DNA from: Treponema sp.
GTDB taxonomy: Bacteria; Spirochaetota; Spirochaetia; Treponematales; Breznakiellaceae
Assembly (NCBI GenBank): GCA_031258265.1
Contig: JAIRNB010000179.1
Coordinates: 1 to 13,455, forward strand
Direction of reading: 5' to 3'
DNA length: 13,455 nt
Shown piece by piece: positions 1-6,632 of the stretch. The translations under genes were made by a program, and so were the position numbers. The notes below the pieces were generated by a model, which was given only the letters and a program-made list of their open reading frames with translations, was not told the origin of the DNA and made no database searches. The stretch's first letter is position 1, and the number at the start of each line of letters is the position of its first letter.

Positions 1-75
1 GATGCGACGTGAGCTATCTGCGTCCAATGCCAGGGGCAAACGTGTTTCAATCCACGGGCCCGCGCGGGATGCGAC
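1..75 (-). CRISPR. Leader-proximal end of a type I-C CRISPR array
   Basis: One complete 32-base repeat lies at 44-75. The last eight bases of a preceding copy (gatgcgac) lie at 1-8, leaving a 35-base spacer at 9-43. The plus strand reads GTTTCAATCCAC...GCGAC, so the transcribed repeat is on the minus strand and ends in GTGGATTGAAAC, the typical I-C 5' handle of crRNA. The leader should therefore be at higher coordinates, between the array and cas7, and the rest of the array lies off the left edge. The internal hairpin of this copy is imperfect: in minus orientation T7 can only wobble-pair with G17, and positions 5-19 and 6-18 do not pair. With one full copy visible I cannot say whether this is the consensus or a decayed copy. 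Confidence 0.88.
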
Positions 76-560
76 GGACACGGCATTATTTTTTTGTGTC
101 ATAACAACTTAGAACTCCGAATCTGCGAACATCCGTATAATCCGTAGCACGATAATCGAATAGCCCTTCCCTTTTTTGTCAAATATCTGTCCCATAAGGA
201 ATTACAGTTCATGCGAACATACCGGGATTCTCTGTGTCTTTAGGGTTCGCATATACCGGTACATAATCAAAACCAGACATTTTTAGGAAAAATTCAGCCG
301 GTAAAAGGTCCCCACGCAAACTACTATCAAACTGAAGGTTTACAACAGTTCACGAATTGTGGTCTTTACATTAAAGTAACAAAAAACTTACAACTGCGAC
401 AGGCCGCCAGAGAAAACTTCAAATACCGGGCTTGTCCAATAACCTGGCTGCTCTTGCCGCAGGCTTTATCAAAATGTTTCATATTCTGCGGTTTTCCAAA
501 TAAAATGTCTAAAAATAAAAATCTACGGTCAATTCCGATGCGAGACCGAAGCCGAGGATT
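76..560. other. 485-base gene-poor stretch between array and cas7 (leader plus unassigned DNA)
   Basis: Type I-C loci usually carry cas4, cas1 and cas2 here; no such reading frame exists. The part nearest the array should be the leader. I see a 5-bp inverted repeat (77-81 with 96-100), three copies of TGCGAAC (125-131, 212-218, inverted at 245-251), the last two forming an 8-bp inverted repeat (211-218 / 245-252), and ATCCGTATAATCCGT at 132-146, which looks like dispersed intergenic repeat DNA. A short open stretch on the minus strand at 209-349 has protein-like composition but no convincing start. Nothing else is recognisable. Confidence 0.6.
153..183 (-). promoter_or_regulatory. Candidate CRISPR leader promoter
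   Basis: On the minus strand a perfect TTGACA (178-183) is followed, with a long 19-base spacer, by GATTAT (153-158), which matches 4 of 6 bases of the -10 consensus. It points into the array about 75 bases away. The -35 is convincing by itself; the -10 and the spacing are not, so this is a moderate guess based on position and orientation. Confidence 0.35.
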
Positions 561-1415
561 TTAATACGTCAAAATTTTCGGCGTAAGACCGTCAAGGGAC
601 GCAACCTCAATAACATAATCTTCCTGTGACTGCGGTCTTTCCATTTCGCTTTTCAGCTTGATGCTCAAACTACGATGGACTTTAGCGGAAGAATATTGGC
701 CCGATTTGCTTGAGTGTTCCCACCAATATAACCGTACCACCTCCATACTACCCTCAGGCCTGGCGGATGATGCGTCATTGTCAAAAATATGCAGGAGCGC
801 CTTTTGAATTTTCTTTGCATCTTCATAAGAAAATTCCGTCCGTTCCGCGAGTTGCGGATTCATGCTTCCATAGGTCACATAAAGACCAAAATCAACCCGA
901 TGTTTCATGCCCATGGTATCCGAAGCTTTTTTCCCCCCGCTTCCTTCGCCGCTGACGCTTTTGGTAATCTGAATACTGGTAATATTTACCGGACTTACAC
1001 TAAAGGCCGGCTGGATGGTTACCGGTCCCCGAATTCCCACGGATACTCCTTCCCCTTTTTCACTGCCTTTATAGGCGAAGACCTGTCCAAAGGCGCGTAC
1101 ATCAATCCATGTTTTACAGGCTGTTTCCCTCAGTTTTTTACCGTCCTTCATAGTTTCTTTCTTTAAGGTCTTTTCAGCCCGGTCTTTGAGGGTTTTATAA
1201 TCGTCTTTTCGGTTATCATCAGATTGGACAAAAATATTTTCCCCCGCTTCCAGCAGACGATCCCTGATTTTCCGTTTAAGGCATACATCAGAGAGTTCAC
1301 CTATGTCATCTAATGTAGTTCGGGGCATATTGCCACTTAAGGGATCCCCATTGGGATTTGCGTTTTTTACGCTGAATATCAGCGCAAAATCAATTTTCTT
1401 GTTTAGTACCGCCAT
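561..1415 (-). CDS. cas7: Type I-C Cascade backbone protein Cas7 (Csd2)
   Basis: This 284-residue protein forms the helical backbone that coats the crRNA spacer in the I-C effector complex. The family signature is near the N-terminus: SVKNANPNGDPLSGNMPRTT at residues 15-34, where Csd2/Cas7 proteins carry a conserved N-P-N-G-D-P stretch; a glycine-rich segment in the middle is also typical. Length is normal. The reading frame stays open further upstream, but I chose the ATG at 1413-1415 because AGGAGG stands six bases before it, the family signature begins soon after, and the start falls one base after the cas8c stop. It is the last gene of the cas3-cas5c-cas8c-cas7 operon and is probably translationally coupled to cas8c. 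There is no obvious terminator directly after it. Confidence 0.95.
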   Translation of the reverse strand: MAVLNKKIDFALIFSVKNANPNGDPLSGNMPRTTLDDIGELSDVCLKRKIRDRLLEAGENIFVQSDDNRKDDYKTLKDRAEKTLKKETMKDGKKLRETACKTWIDVRAFGQVFAYKGSEKGEGVSVGIRGPVTIQPAFSVSPVNITSIQITKSVSGEGSGGKKASDTMGMKHRVDFGLYVTYGSMNPQLAERTEFSYEDAKKIQKALLHIFDNDASSARPEGSMEVVRLYWWEHSSKSGQYSSAKVHRSLSIKLKSEMERPQSQEDYVIEVASLDGLTPKILTY

Positions 1416-1416
1416 T

Positions 1417-1839
1417 TTATTCCTCCTGTGTATTTTCAGCCAAGGTTTCGTTATTCCCGGAGGGGTTTTTATCCCGCTTTCTCCAGAAATCTTTCTGCTG
1501 GCAATGATAACCCAGTAAAAATTCTCCGGAAAGGGCTTTGTCGGAAATGAATTCATTATGATCAAATTTGGTTGAAATATCCTGCAAAATCCCTTCATAC
1601 CAGTTATGAAGTTTTGGCCGCGTTTGCTTTAAATATTTCAGGTAAGGCCGTAATTTACCGGTATAAAGCAGATTCCATGTTGAACAGGGGTATTTCGCAA
1701 ATCGCTGCATATAACGTACTGCGTTACTTTCCCTGTTTTCATCCCTGGCAGCCAAAACATCTGTTTCCACTTTATCAGCAACCGCCAAAAGCCTGCCGTA
1801 AAGATAATCCCGGTCTATCCGATCTTCTTCTAGTCCCAC
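1417..1839 (-). CDS. cas11c: Internally translated small subunit Cas11c
   Basis: Type I-C systems are known to make their small subunit Cas11 from an internal start inside cas8c. Here a perfect Shine-Dalgarno, AAGGAGG (1848-1854), stands eight bases before an in-frame GTG (1837-1839), codon 481 of cas8c. The predicted product is 140 residues, begins VGLEEDRIDRDYLYGRLL, and shares the cas8c stop. Length and position agree with described Cas11c proteins, which line the minor filament of Cascade and stabilise the R-loop. The SD and frame are seen directly; that it is translated is inferred from the family. A separate gene call for this product would normally be missed. Confidence 0.82.
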   Translation of the reverse strand: MGLEEDRIDRDYLYGRLLAVADKVETDVLAARDENRESNAVRYMQRFAKYPCSTWNLLYTGKLRPYLKYLKQTRPKLHNWYEGILQDISTKFDHNEFISDKALSGEFLLGYHCQQKDFWRKRDKNPSGNNETLAENTQEE

Positions 1840-3279
1840 GATATAATCCTCCTTACCCTTGCTTCGGGTGCATGTGTTGTATCTAAAAACCGCACAGGCG
1901 GTTTCCAAAGTTTTTTCCCGATCTTCTTTATTAAGGGCGCCCAATCTTGAAGCCCGATCAATGCATAGTTGTTCCATATCCTGGGGAATAGGCATTTTAT
2001 AAAGGATACAGGGTAAAATCCGCTGAATTTCCATGGTTTTAACACGATCATTTAAATGCTCTCCATAAGCGGCCAGGATGATTTCAATCGGAGAAGGAGC
2101 CGAAATAGTATGAAGGGTTTTATTGCTGTCCTTGTCTTGATAACTATAAAACCATGCGAGATGCCCGTGCCAATATCCCTGGGCTTCACAAAAATCAGTT
2201 TTTATAAATTCTCTGTAAAGCAATATGGACATACGTCCAGGAGTCGCAGCATTCAGGCCCATGATGATAATCTTATCTGTCGCTTTCAGTTTGCTGTAAT
2301 AACCCCGCAGCCGGTTATTTATTTTCCGGGCAAGATTCTCCAGTGTAAAATATTCTTCTTCTTCATAGTCCAGCTCCTGTGTACTCACCATGATCTCTGG
2401 TTTTACTTGAGGAGCGGAACACCAGGAAACTACGGTTAAACCATTTCCGACAATAGTCCCCTGCTTTGCGATAAGCCAGCGAAGGGCGTTATGTGCCTTT
2501 GTTGATATTTCCAAACCTACCTGGCAGGCCTGATCCGCATCTTCAAACCGTCCCCGGAAAGTATAATTTGAATTATCATTAGATGAAATTATTTTTGCGC
2601 TGTCCCCGGCGTTTCGTATCTTTGCGGGATGTAAAACGGCAACCGGCATACTTTTACCTGAAACATAGCAAAACCCGAATTTATTTAAATAATGATGTCT
2701 GTAGTACTGTATCCACAGCCGCTGAATTTTCGTATTCTTCCATGTCCAGTTGCCTTTTTCACCGTGAATTTCCACGGCCCAGCGAACAAAGCCGCTGTAT
2801 GCTTTAATATCCGAGGCATTTTTTATTTCCGGTAGTTTTGTTCGCAAAAGATCTTTTATTAAGCTTCCTTTTTTTACATAGGTATATACCGCTTTGATCC
2901 TTATATCTGAATATTCGGACTCCGCCCAGCCCTTCAAAAGTGACAAATATGCCAATTTTTTTTCTTTCAATTTTTTCCCGGTGGCATATTTTTCGTAATC
3001 TCCCGCAACATACTCCAATTTATCACATAGAGGGTAGGCATCAACTCCGCTTGTCCGGGAGGCACTTGTTTCCGTACAGGGCATACAAGTTTGCCAATCC
3101 TCTTTTTCCTCTTTATTTTCACCCAGCAGTTTAGCATCCTGAAATTTCCCATCTTTGTCAAGGATAACAGTCAGGGGCGCGTTATTTTCGATGTGATATA
3201 AGGGCAGAGGTTTATCATCCTTTGAAGGACCATTAATTACCGCGTCATATACCGCATTTAGTTCAGTCAACCATCCCAT
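1417..3279 (-). CDS. cas8c: Type I-C Cascade large subunit Cas8c (Csd1)
   Basis: A 620-residue large subunit of the I-C effector, expected to read the PAM and recruit Cas3. It is recognised as Csd1/Cas8c by the N-terminus (MGWLTELNAVYDAV), the length near 600 residues, the N-terminal cysteines C65, C68 and C85, the CYVSGK segment at 204-209, the central GHLAWFYSY region (372-380), and the DRDYLYGRLLAVAD segment at 489-502 that opens the small-subunit region. The ATG overlaps the cas5c stop as TAATG, which indicates translational coupling. The last 140 codons probably also give the separate small subunit Cas11c from an internal GTG. I see no frameshift or missing region, so the effector appears complete. 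Confidence 0.95.
   Translation of the reverse strand: MGWLTELNAVYDAVINGPSKDDKPLPLYHIENNAPLTVILDKDGKFQDAKLLGENKEEKEDWQTCMPCTETSASRTSGVDAYPLCDKLEYVAGDYEKYATGKKLKEKKLAYLSLLKGWAESEYSDIRIKAVYTYVKKGSLIKDLLRTKLPEIKNASDIKAYSGFVRWAVEIHGEKGNWTWKNTKIQRLWIQYYRHHYLNKFGFCYVSGKSMPVAVLHPAKIRNAGDSAKIISSNDNSNYTFRGRFEDADQACQVGLEISTKAHNALRWLIAKQGTIVGNGLTVVSWCSAPQVKPEIMVSTQELDYEEEEYFTLENLARKINNRLRGYYSKLKATDKIIIMGLNAATPGRMSILLYREFIKTDFCEAQGYWHGHLAWFYSYQDKDSNKTLHTISAPSPIEIILAAYGEHLNDRVKTMEIQRILPCILYKMPIPQDMEQLCIDRASRLGALNKEDREKTLETACAVFRYNTCTRSKGKEDYIVGLEEDRIDRDYLYGRLLAVADKVETDVLAARDENRESNAVRYMQRFAKYPCSTWNLLYTGKLRPYLKYLKQTRPKLHNWYEGILQDISTKFDHNEFISDKALSGEFLLGYHCQQKDFWRKRDKNPSGNNETLAENTQEE
1848..1854 (-). promoter_or_regulatory. 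Internal Shine-Dalgarno for Cas11c
   Basis: Seven-base AAGGAGG within the cas8c coding sequence, eight bases before an in-frame GTG. It is as strong as the ribosome binding sites of the operon's annotated starts, and it is the main reason for calling cas11c. Confidence 0.8.
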
Positions 3280-3977
3280 TAGTCTATCTCCTCTTCCGTA
3301 TTCACCGCCACGACTTCCTTTTTCATGGACCGTATTTCCCGTTTATGCGGGCAAGCTTCTGGCCGGGGAAAATTCAAAATTCCCTCCTCTATTTTAGCCT
3401 GCCAGAACCGGGCGGAGAGTTTTTCAACACCGCTTTCAGAAGGATATTCAAAACTGTGAAACATCAATCCATACGACAGTTCATTCTCCCCGTCATAAAA
3501 GCCGGCTCCGGCGCTGAAACGGCAAGGTTCAACATAACCCTGACATTCCCGGGAACCAAGGAAAATATCCCGGCGGCCTCCCTTCTTAATCATACGGAGA
3601 GCAATTTGATAATGTTTATCATCGTTTCGATCCTCATCAAGATCCGGCCGGTTCATATTCCATTCAAAGTGGGCTTGTATCCGGTATTCCACATCACGCA
3701 GGTAGGTATATATTGCAAGGTCATGGCGGTTTGTACCATATTTACCATCCATTTGCAGAGGTTTTACATTTTTTGATTCGGTTTGGATTTTTTTCATAAT
3801 ACGAACCCTGTCAATGACCCAGTAAAATGTCGGCTTCCAGTAAATAGATTCGGTAATCCCCTTTATAGCTTGATAAGTTGGAATATGGTAGGTGCTTTTT
3901 TCTCCTCCAATTCTGGTAACAGGATCGGTAAAAAGCGCGTATCGCCCTTCAAGCTTAAATTCTATGCTATTATCCAT
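3279..3977 (-). CDS. cas5c: Type I-C pre-crRNA endoribonuclease Cas5c (Cas5d)
   Basis: I-C systems have no Cas6; Cas5 cleaves the repeat and then stays bound to the crRNA 5' handle in Cascade. This 232-residue protein has the family N-terminus (EFKLEGRYALFTDPVTRIGG, residues 6-25) and the RRDIFLGSRECQGYVEP core (135-151). The residues equivalent to the catalytic Tyr46, Lys116 and His117 described for Bacillus halodurans Cas5d appear as Y46, K121 and H122. The frame is open to an ATG at 4020-4022 that would overlap cas3, but I prefer the ATG at 3975-3977. AAAGGAGA stands just upstream, the conserved sequence begins at once, and the tyrosine then falls exactly at 46. Its stop overlaps the cas8c start (TAATG). 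No HD or other fused domain is seen. Confidence 0.95.
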   Translation of the reverse strand: MDNSIEFKLEGRYALFTDPVTRIGGEKSTYHIPTYQAIKGITESIYWKPTFYWVIDRVRIMKKIQTESKNVKPLQMDGKYGTNRHDLAIYTYLRDVEYRIQAHFEWNMNRPDLDEDRNDDKHYQIALRMIKKGGRRDIFLGSRECQGYVEPCRFSAGAGFYDGENELSYGLMFHSFEYPSESGVEKLSARFWQAKIEEGILNFPRPEACPHKREIRSMKKEVVAVNTEEEID

Positions 3978-4002
3978 CCATGTCTCCTTTGCTAAGTATC
4001 TG

Positions 4003-6444
4003 CTACGGTAATCCATCGGCATTATAGTTTAAGCCGACATGATCGTCATAATATTCCCTTTCCACCACATATATCTTGGAATCCGCGATGTTTTCTATCT
4101 GCTTGACTACTCTGGCATTTATTAAATGTGCCAGATCTTTACAGTAAACATTGACCGAATACTGCTGCGCCTCCCGGAGCAATTCTTCTATCCGTTTCTG
4201 ATCAGGATCGGCATAGAGGTCGTTGATAATATCCCGTCCTTTCTCAAAGGATACAATAACGGCGACAGTATCGGAGGCTATCACATCAAAGGCTTTCCAT
4301 GCACTCTCAAAGGACTGGCAGAATCTGGTGAGGCACTTTTTTTCATCGTCACTTTTACTTTTTATAAACTCCTTATACTCTGATTTACTTTCCCCATTGG
4401 TTGAAAGTAAATCCAGAATTGTATCGTTCCGGCCGGAAAACACTTTATACTTTAAATCCGTTTCAGAAAAACCTTCAAAAAAATATAAAAAATACAGATC
4501 TATCAAAGCGGGATGTAACAGATCCCTATTGTACCGCACTTTATCCGCATGGAATTGCCGCAATACCTGTTCCATTACCGCCTGACCCAGTTTTAATTCC
4601 TTCAGGGAACTAATATTTTCATCTCCCCTGACAATATTGATGATATAGGTTTTACCATTTATAGGATTCCCCAGAGAATCTCTGAGAAGGCCATTCCTAT
4701 TACACCTTCCCGCCGTTTGAATAACGGAATCGAAACCCGCCAGGAAACGGATTGCCGCGTCAAAGTCAATATCAACCCCCGCTTCTATAAGCCTGGTACT
4801 GATACAGACACATTTTTCGGCTTTAGCGCGTAAAGTCTTCTTTAATTTTTCAATTATCTTCTTGCGATGAGCGGGACACATATTGGTACTTAAATGCACA
4901 ATTTCCCAATCGGGGTGTTTTTTGATCAAAGTAGCGTATAGTTTTTGGGCCTGGGGCTTGGTATTGACTACCGTTAAAATATTTTGTTCCGGCAGATATT
5001 CTATAAATTCCGCAGCCTCATCCAATGTCCATCCCCCCTTTTTTGTCTTATCAATAAGTTCTACCCTTTTTAGCGCCTTAAAATGTTCGGTAATTTCGGG
5101 GATAATTTCATTAGAGGGGGATAATTGAAGTCTATACGGCTCTTCTAGCTTATCAAATCCCGGTTGAGTCGCGGTACACAACAAAGCTGATGCGTTACCG
5201 CTTTGACAGAGATATTGAAGCGCCCAGGTAAAAAGGTAGGCACACGAAACCGGGAGGGTTTGGACTTCATCAAAGATGATCACGGAATTCGTAAGCCGGT
5301 GCATACGGCGGATTTTTTTAGTACCGAAGCCAAATAGAGCTTCGAGGAATTGTACCATGGTTGTAATAATAATCGGTACATTCCAGGTCTGTGATGAGTC
5401 AATATAGTATTCAGCCATATCACTTTGATCTAAATTTGAATGATGTTCCAGGACTATACGGCCGTTTTCCCCGCCGGGATCCAGGATATTCCGAATAACA
5501 TCGGCATTCTGATCAAGAATAGAAGTATAGGGGGCGATAATAAAAATCCGCTCTTTTTTGTATTTTTCCGCATGGATCAGGGCATAGCGAAGTGCCGCCA
5601 GGGTTTTACCAGCGCCGGTTGCCGCCGTTAAGGTATAAATGCCGCTTTCCCGGTCTGCATAATCGGCACAGCGGGCGGAAATATCCCGGCGGATTTCATT
5701 TATCTTTCCTTCTTTAGGAAATTGATCAAGCCGGGCTTCTAACAGGCCCCGTAGAACCCCCCAATCAGCCTTTACATTTACGGCTTCTATGGTAGCGGGA
5801 ATCCCCCGGTCATAGAAGGTACTGGAGCTTCTGTCAGCATCTATGAGACAGCTTGATAAAAAACGGGCCGTAAGTCCTATGTTAAAAGAACTGTTGGCCT
5901 TGCCTTTTCCAAGATCAGAAAGTTTTTCCAGGGTGTTCATGGTGTCGGTTATAAAGTTTTCATCGCTAAAAATGGCATCTATTTTCTGCCGTATCGATTC
6001 GTCAAGGTTTACCACCGCCTCATTAAGATTGATTTCCTTCTTGTTAAGCCGGTCATGCAGTTTCGCCGTCCCGTCGGGCTTTATGACATCCGGCAACCCC
6101 GATCCGTGGTGGTACATAATACAGGCAGCAAGAAGCTGGCCTACTAATTCATTGTGAATATCACCATTCTGTGCTATTTTCCCATATAAAAATTGCCCCC
6201 CAGCACTGGCGTGGTCTTTCTTATCGGTAATTTTTATGGACAACTTTTTTTCATCAAGGTAATCCTGCCATGGTTCACAGTTTTTACCCAAATCATGGAG
6301 CAGTCCTGTCAAAAGGGCCGGTTTCGGCAAACCTATCTCTTTTGCAAAAAGTTCCGTATACATCGATGTTTCCTGGCAATGAGAGCTTAGTAGTTGAAAT
6401 TCCTTGTCTGAACCGGTCTTGTATCGCGCTTTGTATTGATTCAT
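4003..6444 (-). CDS. cas3: CRISPR-associated nuclease-helicase Cas3 (type I-C)
   Basis: An 813-residue HD nuclease plus superfamily 2 helicase, recruited by Cascade to nick, unwind and degrade target DNA. HD domain residues are visible: H22, H50-D51 (LLHDLGK), H78 and H112-H113. The helicase follows with Walker A TAATGAGKT (273-281), DEVQ (392-395), TAT (424-426), and motif VI with Q576 and TAGRCNR (577-583). All expected catalytic positions are present, so it should be active. The ATG at 6442-6444 has AAGGAGA eight bases upstream. It is the first gene of the cas operon; cas5c begins 25 bases after its stop. The promoter about 115 bases upstream is the site matched by the crRNA-like guide described below, so transcription of the whole operon may be set by Cascade itself. 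Confidence 0.97.
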   Translation of the reverse strand: MNQYKARYKTGSDKEFQLLSSHCQETSMYTELFAKEIGLPKPALLTGLLHDLGKNCEPWQDYLDEKKLSIKITDKKDHASAGGQFLYGKIAQNGDIHNELVGQLLAACIMYHHGSGLPDVIKPDGTAKLHDRLNKKEINLNEAVVNLDESIRQKIDAIFSDENFITDTMNTLEKLSDLGKGKANSSFNIGLTARFLSSCLIDADRSSSTFYDRGIPATIEAVNVKADWGVLRGLLEARLDQFPKEGKINEIRRDISARCADYADRESGIYTLTAATGAGKTLAALRYALIHAEKYKKERIFIIAPYTSILDQNADVIRNILDPGGENGRIVLEHHSNLDQSDMAEYYIDSSQTWNVPIIITTMVQFLEALFGFGTKKIRRMHRLTNSVIIFDEVQTLPVSCAYLFTWALQYLCQSGNASALLCTATQPGFDKLEEPYRLQLSPSNEIIPEITEHFKALKRVELIDKTKKGGWTLDEAAEFIEYLPEQNILTVVNTKPQAQKLYATLIKKHPDWEIVHLSTNMCPAHRKKIIEKLKKTLRAKAEKCVCISTRLIEAGVDIDFDAAIRFLAGFDSVIQTAGRCNRNGLLRDSLGNPINGKTYIINIVRGDENISSLKELKLGQAVMEQVLRQFHADKVRYNRDLLHPALIDLYFLYFFEGFSETDLKYKVFSGRNDTILDLLSTNGESKSEYKEFIKSKSDDEKKCLTRFCQSFESAWKAFDVIASDTVAVIVSFEKGRDIINDLYADPDQKRIEELLREAQQYSVNVYCKDLAHLINARVVKQIENIADSKIYVVEREYYDDHVGLNYNADGLP

Positions 6445-6524
6445 GGCTCTTGTCTCCTTGTCGTTACTTGCTTAAGAGTGACGAATTCTCCAAATTTAGT
6501 GAATTTTTGCAAATTCGACACCAT
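6441..6524 (-). CDS. Possible 27-codon leader ORF overlapping the cas3 start
   Basis: In the cas3 5' untranslated region an ATG (6522-6524) opens a 27-residue frame, MVSNLQKFTKFGEFVTLKQV followed by TTRRQEP. Its TGA overlaps the cas3 ATG as ATGA, the classical coupling arrangement. No good Shine-Dalgarno precedes it and no family is recognised. The AGG-AGA arginine codons near its end are simply the cas3 ribosome binding site read in frame. It may be chance, a coupling leader peptide, or an unrecognised small protein. Confidence 0.25.
   Translation of the reverse strand: MVSNLQKFTKFGEFVTLKQVTTRRQEP
6501..6516. promoter_or_regulatory. AT-rich hairpin in the cas3 5' untranslated region
   Basis: GAATTT and AAATTC form a perfect 6-bp inverted repeat around a 4-base loop. 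It sits in a nested palindromic stretch, with CGAATT at 6482-6487 and AATTCG at 6512-6517 as outer arms. It lies between the cas promoter and the cas3 start and could be an operator or an RNA structure; it could also be a by-product of AT-rich sequence. Confidence 0.3.
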
Positions 6525-6547
6525 GGAGGACTTACTACTCTCGGATT

Positions 6548-6566
6548 ACCTACACATAACATTAAA
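6548..6566 (-). promoter_or_regulatory. Predicted Cascade autorepression site in the cas promoter
   Basis: Minus-strand bases 6563 down to 6548 read AATGTTATGTGTAGGT. The bases directly after the solitary repeat (6646 down to 6631) read AATGTTATGTGGAGGT. Fifteen of 16 agree, in register from guide position 1; the mismatch is at position 12. The flank on the PAM side (6564-6566) is TTT on the minus strand, one base away from the I-C consensus TTC. Beyond position 16 the match stops. The site begins inside the -10 box and covers the expected start point, so a bound Cascade would block transcription while the short pairing would not be expected to license efficient cleavage. Confidence 0.8.
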
Positions 6567-6587
6567 TTAAATTAATTCCGATGTCAA
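6559..6587 (-). promoter_or_regulatory. cas operon promoter
   Basis: A perfect -35 TTGACA (6582-6587), a 17-base AT-rich spacer, and TAATGT (6559-6564) in the -10 position, 3 of 6 bases to consensus; TTTAAT at 15-base spacing is an alternative -10. The transcript would start near 6552, about 110 bases before cas3. No other good promoter is seen upstream of cas3, and the terminator just upstream shields it from read-through. Confidence 0.65.
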
Positions 6588-6598
6588 CAACATACCAC
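6582..6598 (-). repeat. Second, degenerate repeat half overlapping the cas -35 box
   Basis: Plus-strand bases 6584-6598 (TCAACAACATACCAC) align with 6650-6665 of the solitary repeat (TCAATCCACATACCGC) at 13 positions, with two mismatches and one gap. It has the same orientation. A full repeat placed here would leave a spacer of about 32 bases, close to the 35-base spacer in the main array. Its outer half is no longer recognisable and is occupied by the T-run of the terminator. The similarity is seen; a common origin with the repeat is inferred. Confidence 0.5.
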
Positions 6599-6632
6599 AA
6601 AAAAAAGTGGAATATTTTCAAAAATATTCCAC
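6599..6632 (-). terminator. Rho-independent terminator ending the crRNA-like transcript
   Basis: On the minus strand a perfect 12-bp stem (6632-6621 with 6618-6607, two bases between the arms) is followed by eight T (6606-6599). It begins at guide position 15 of the spacer-like sequence. It therefore ends the small RNA and also separates the upstream RelA/SpoT transcription unit from the cas promoter. Confidence 0.88.

Noticed and set aside
77..100. GACAC...GTGTC inverted repeat next to the array as a terminator
   Set aside because: Only five pairs around a 14-base loop, and the T-run is inside the loop rather than after the stem.
1416..1598. N-terminal extension of cas7 into cas8c
   Set aside because: The strong AGGAGG and the family start at 1415 show that translation begins there; the extension is cas8c read out of frame.
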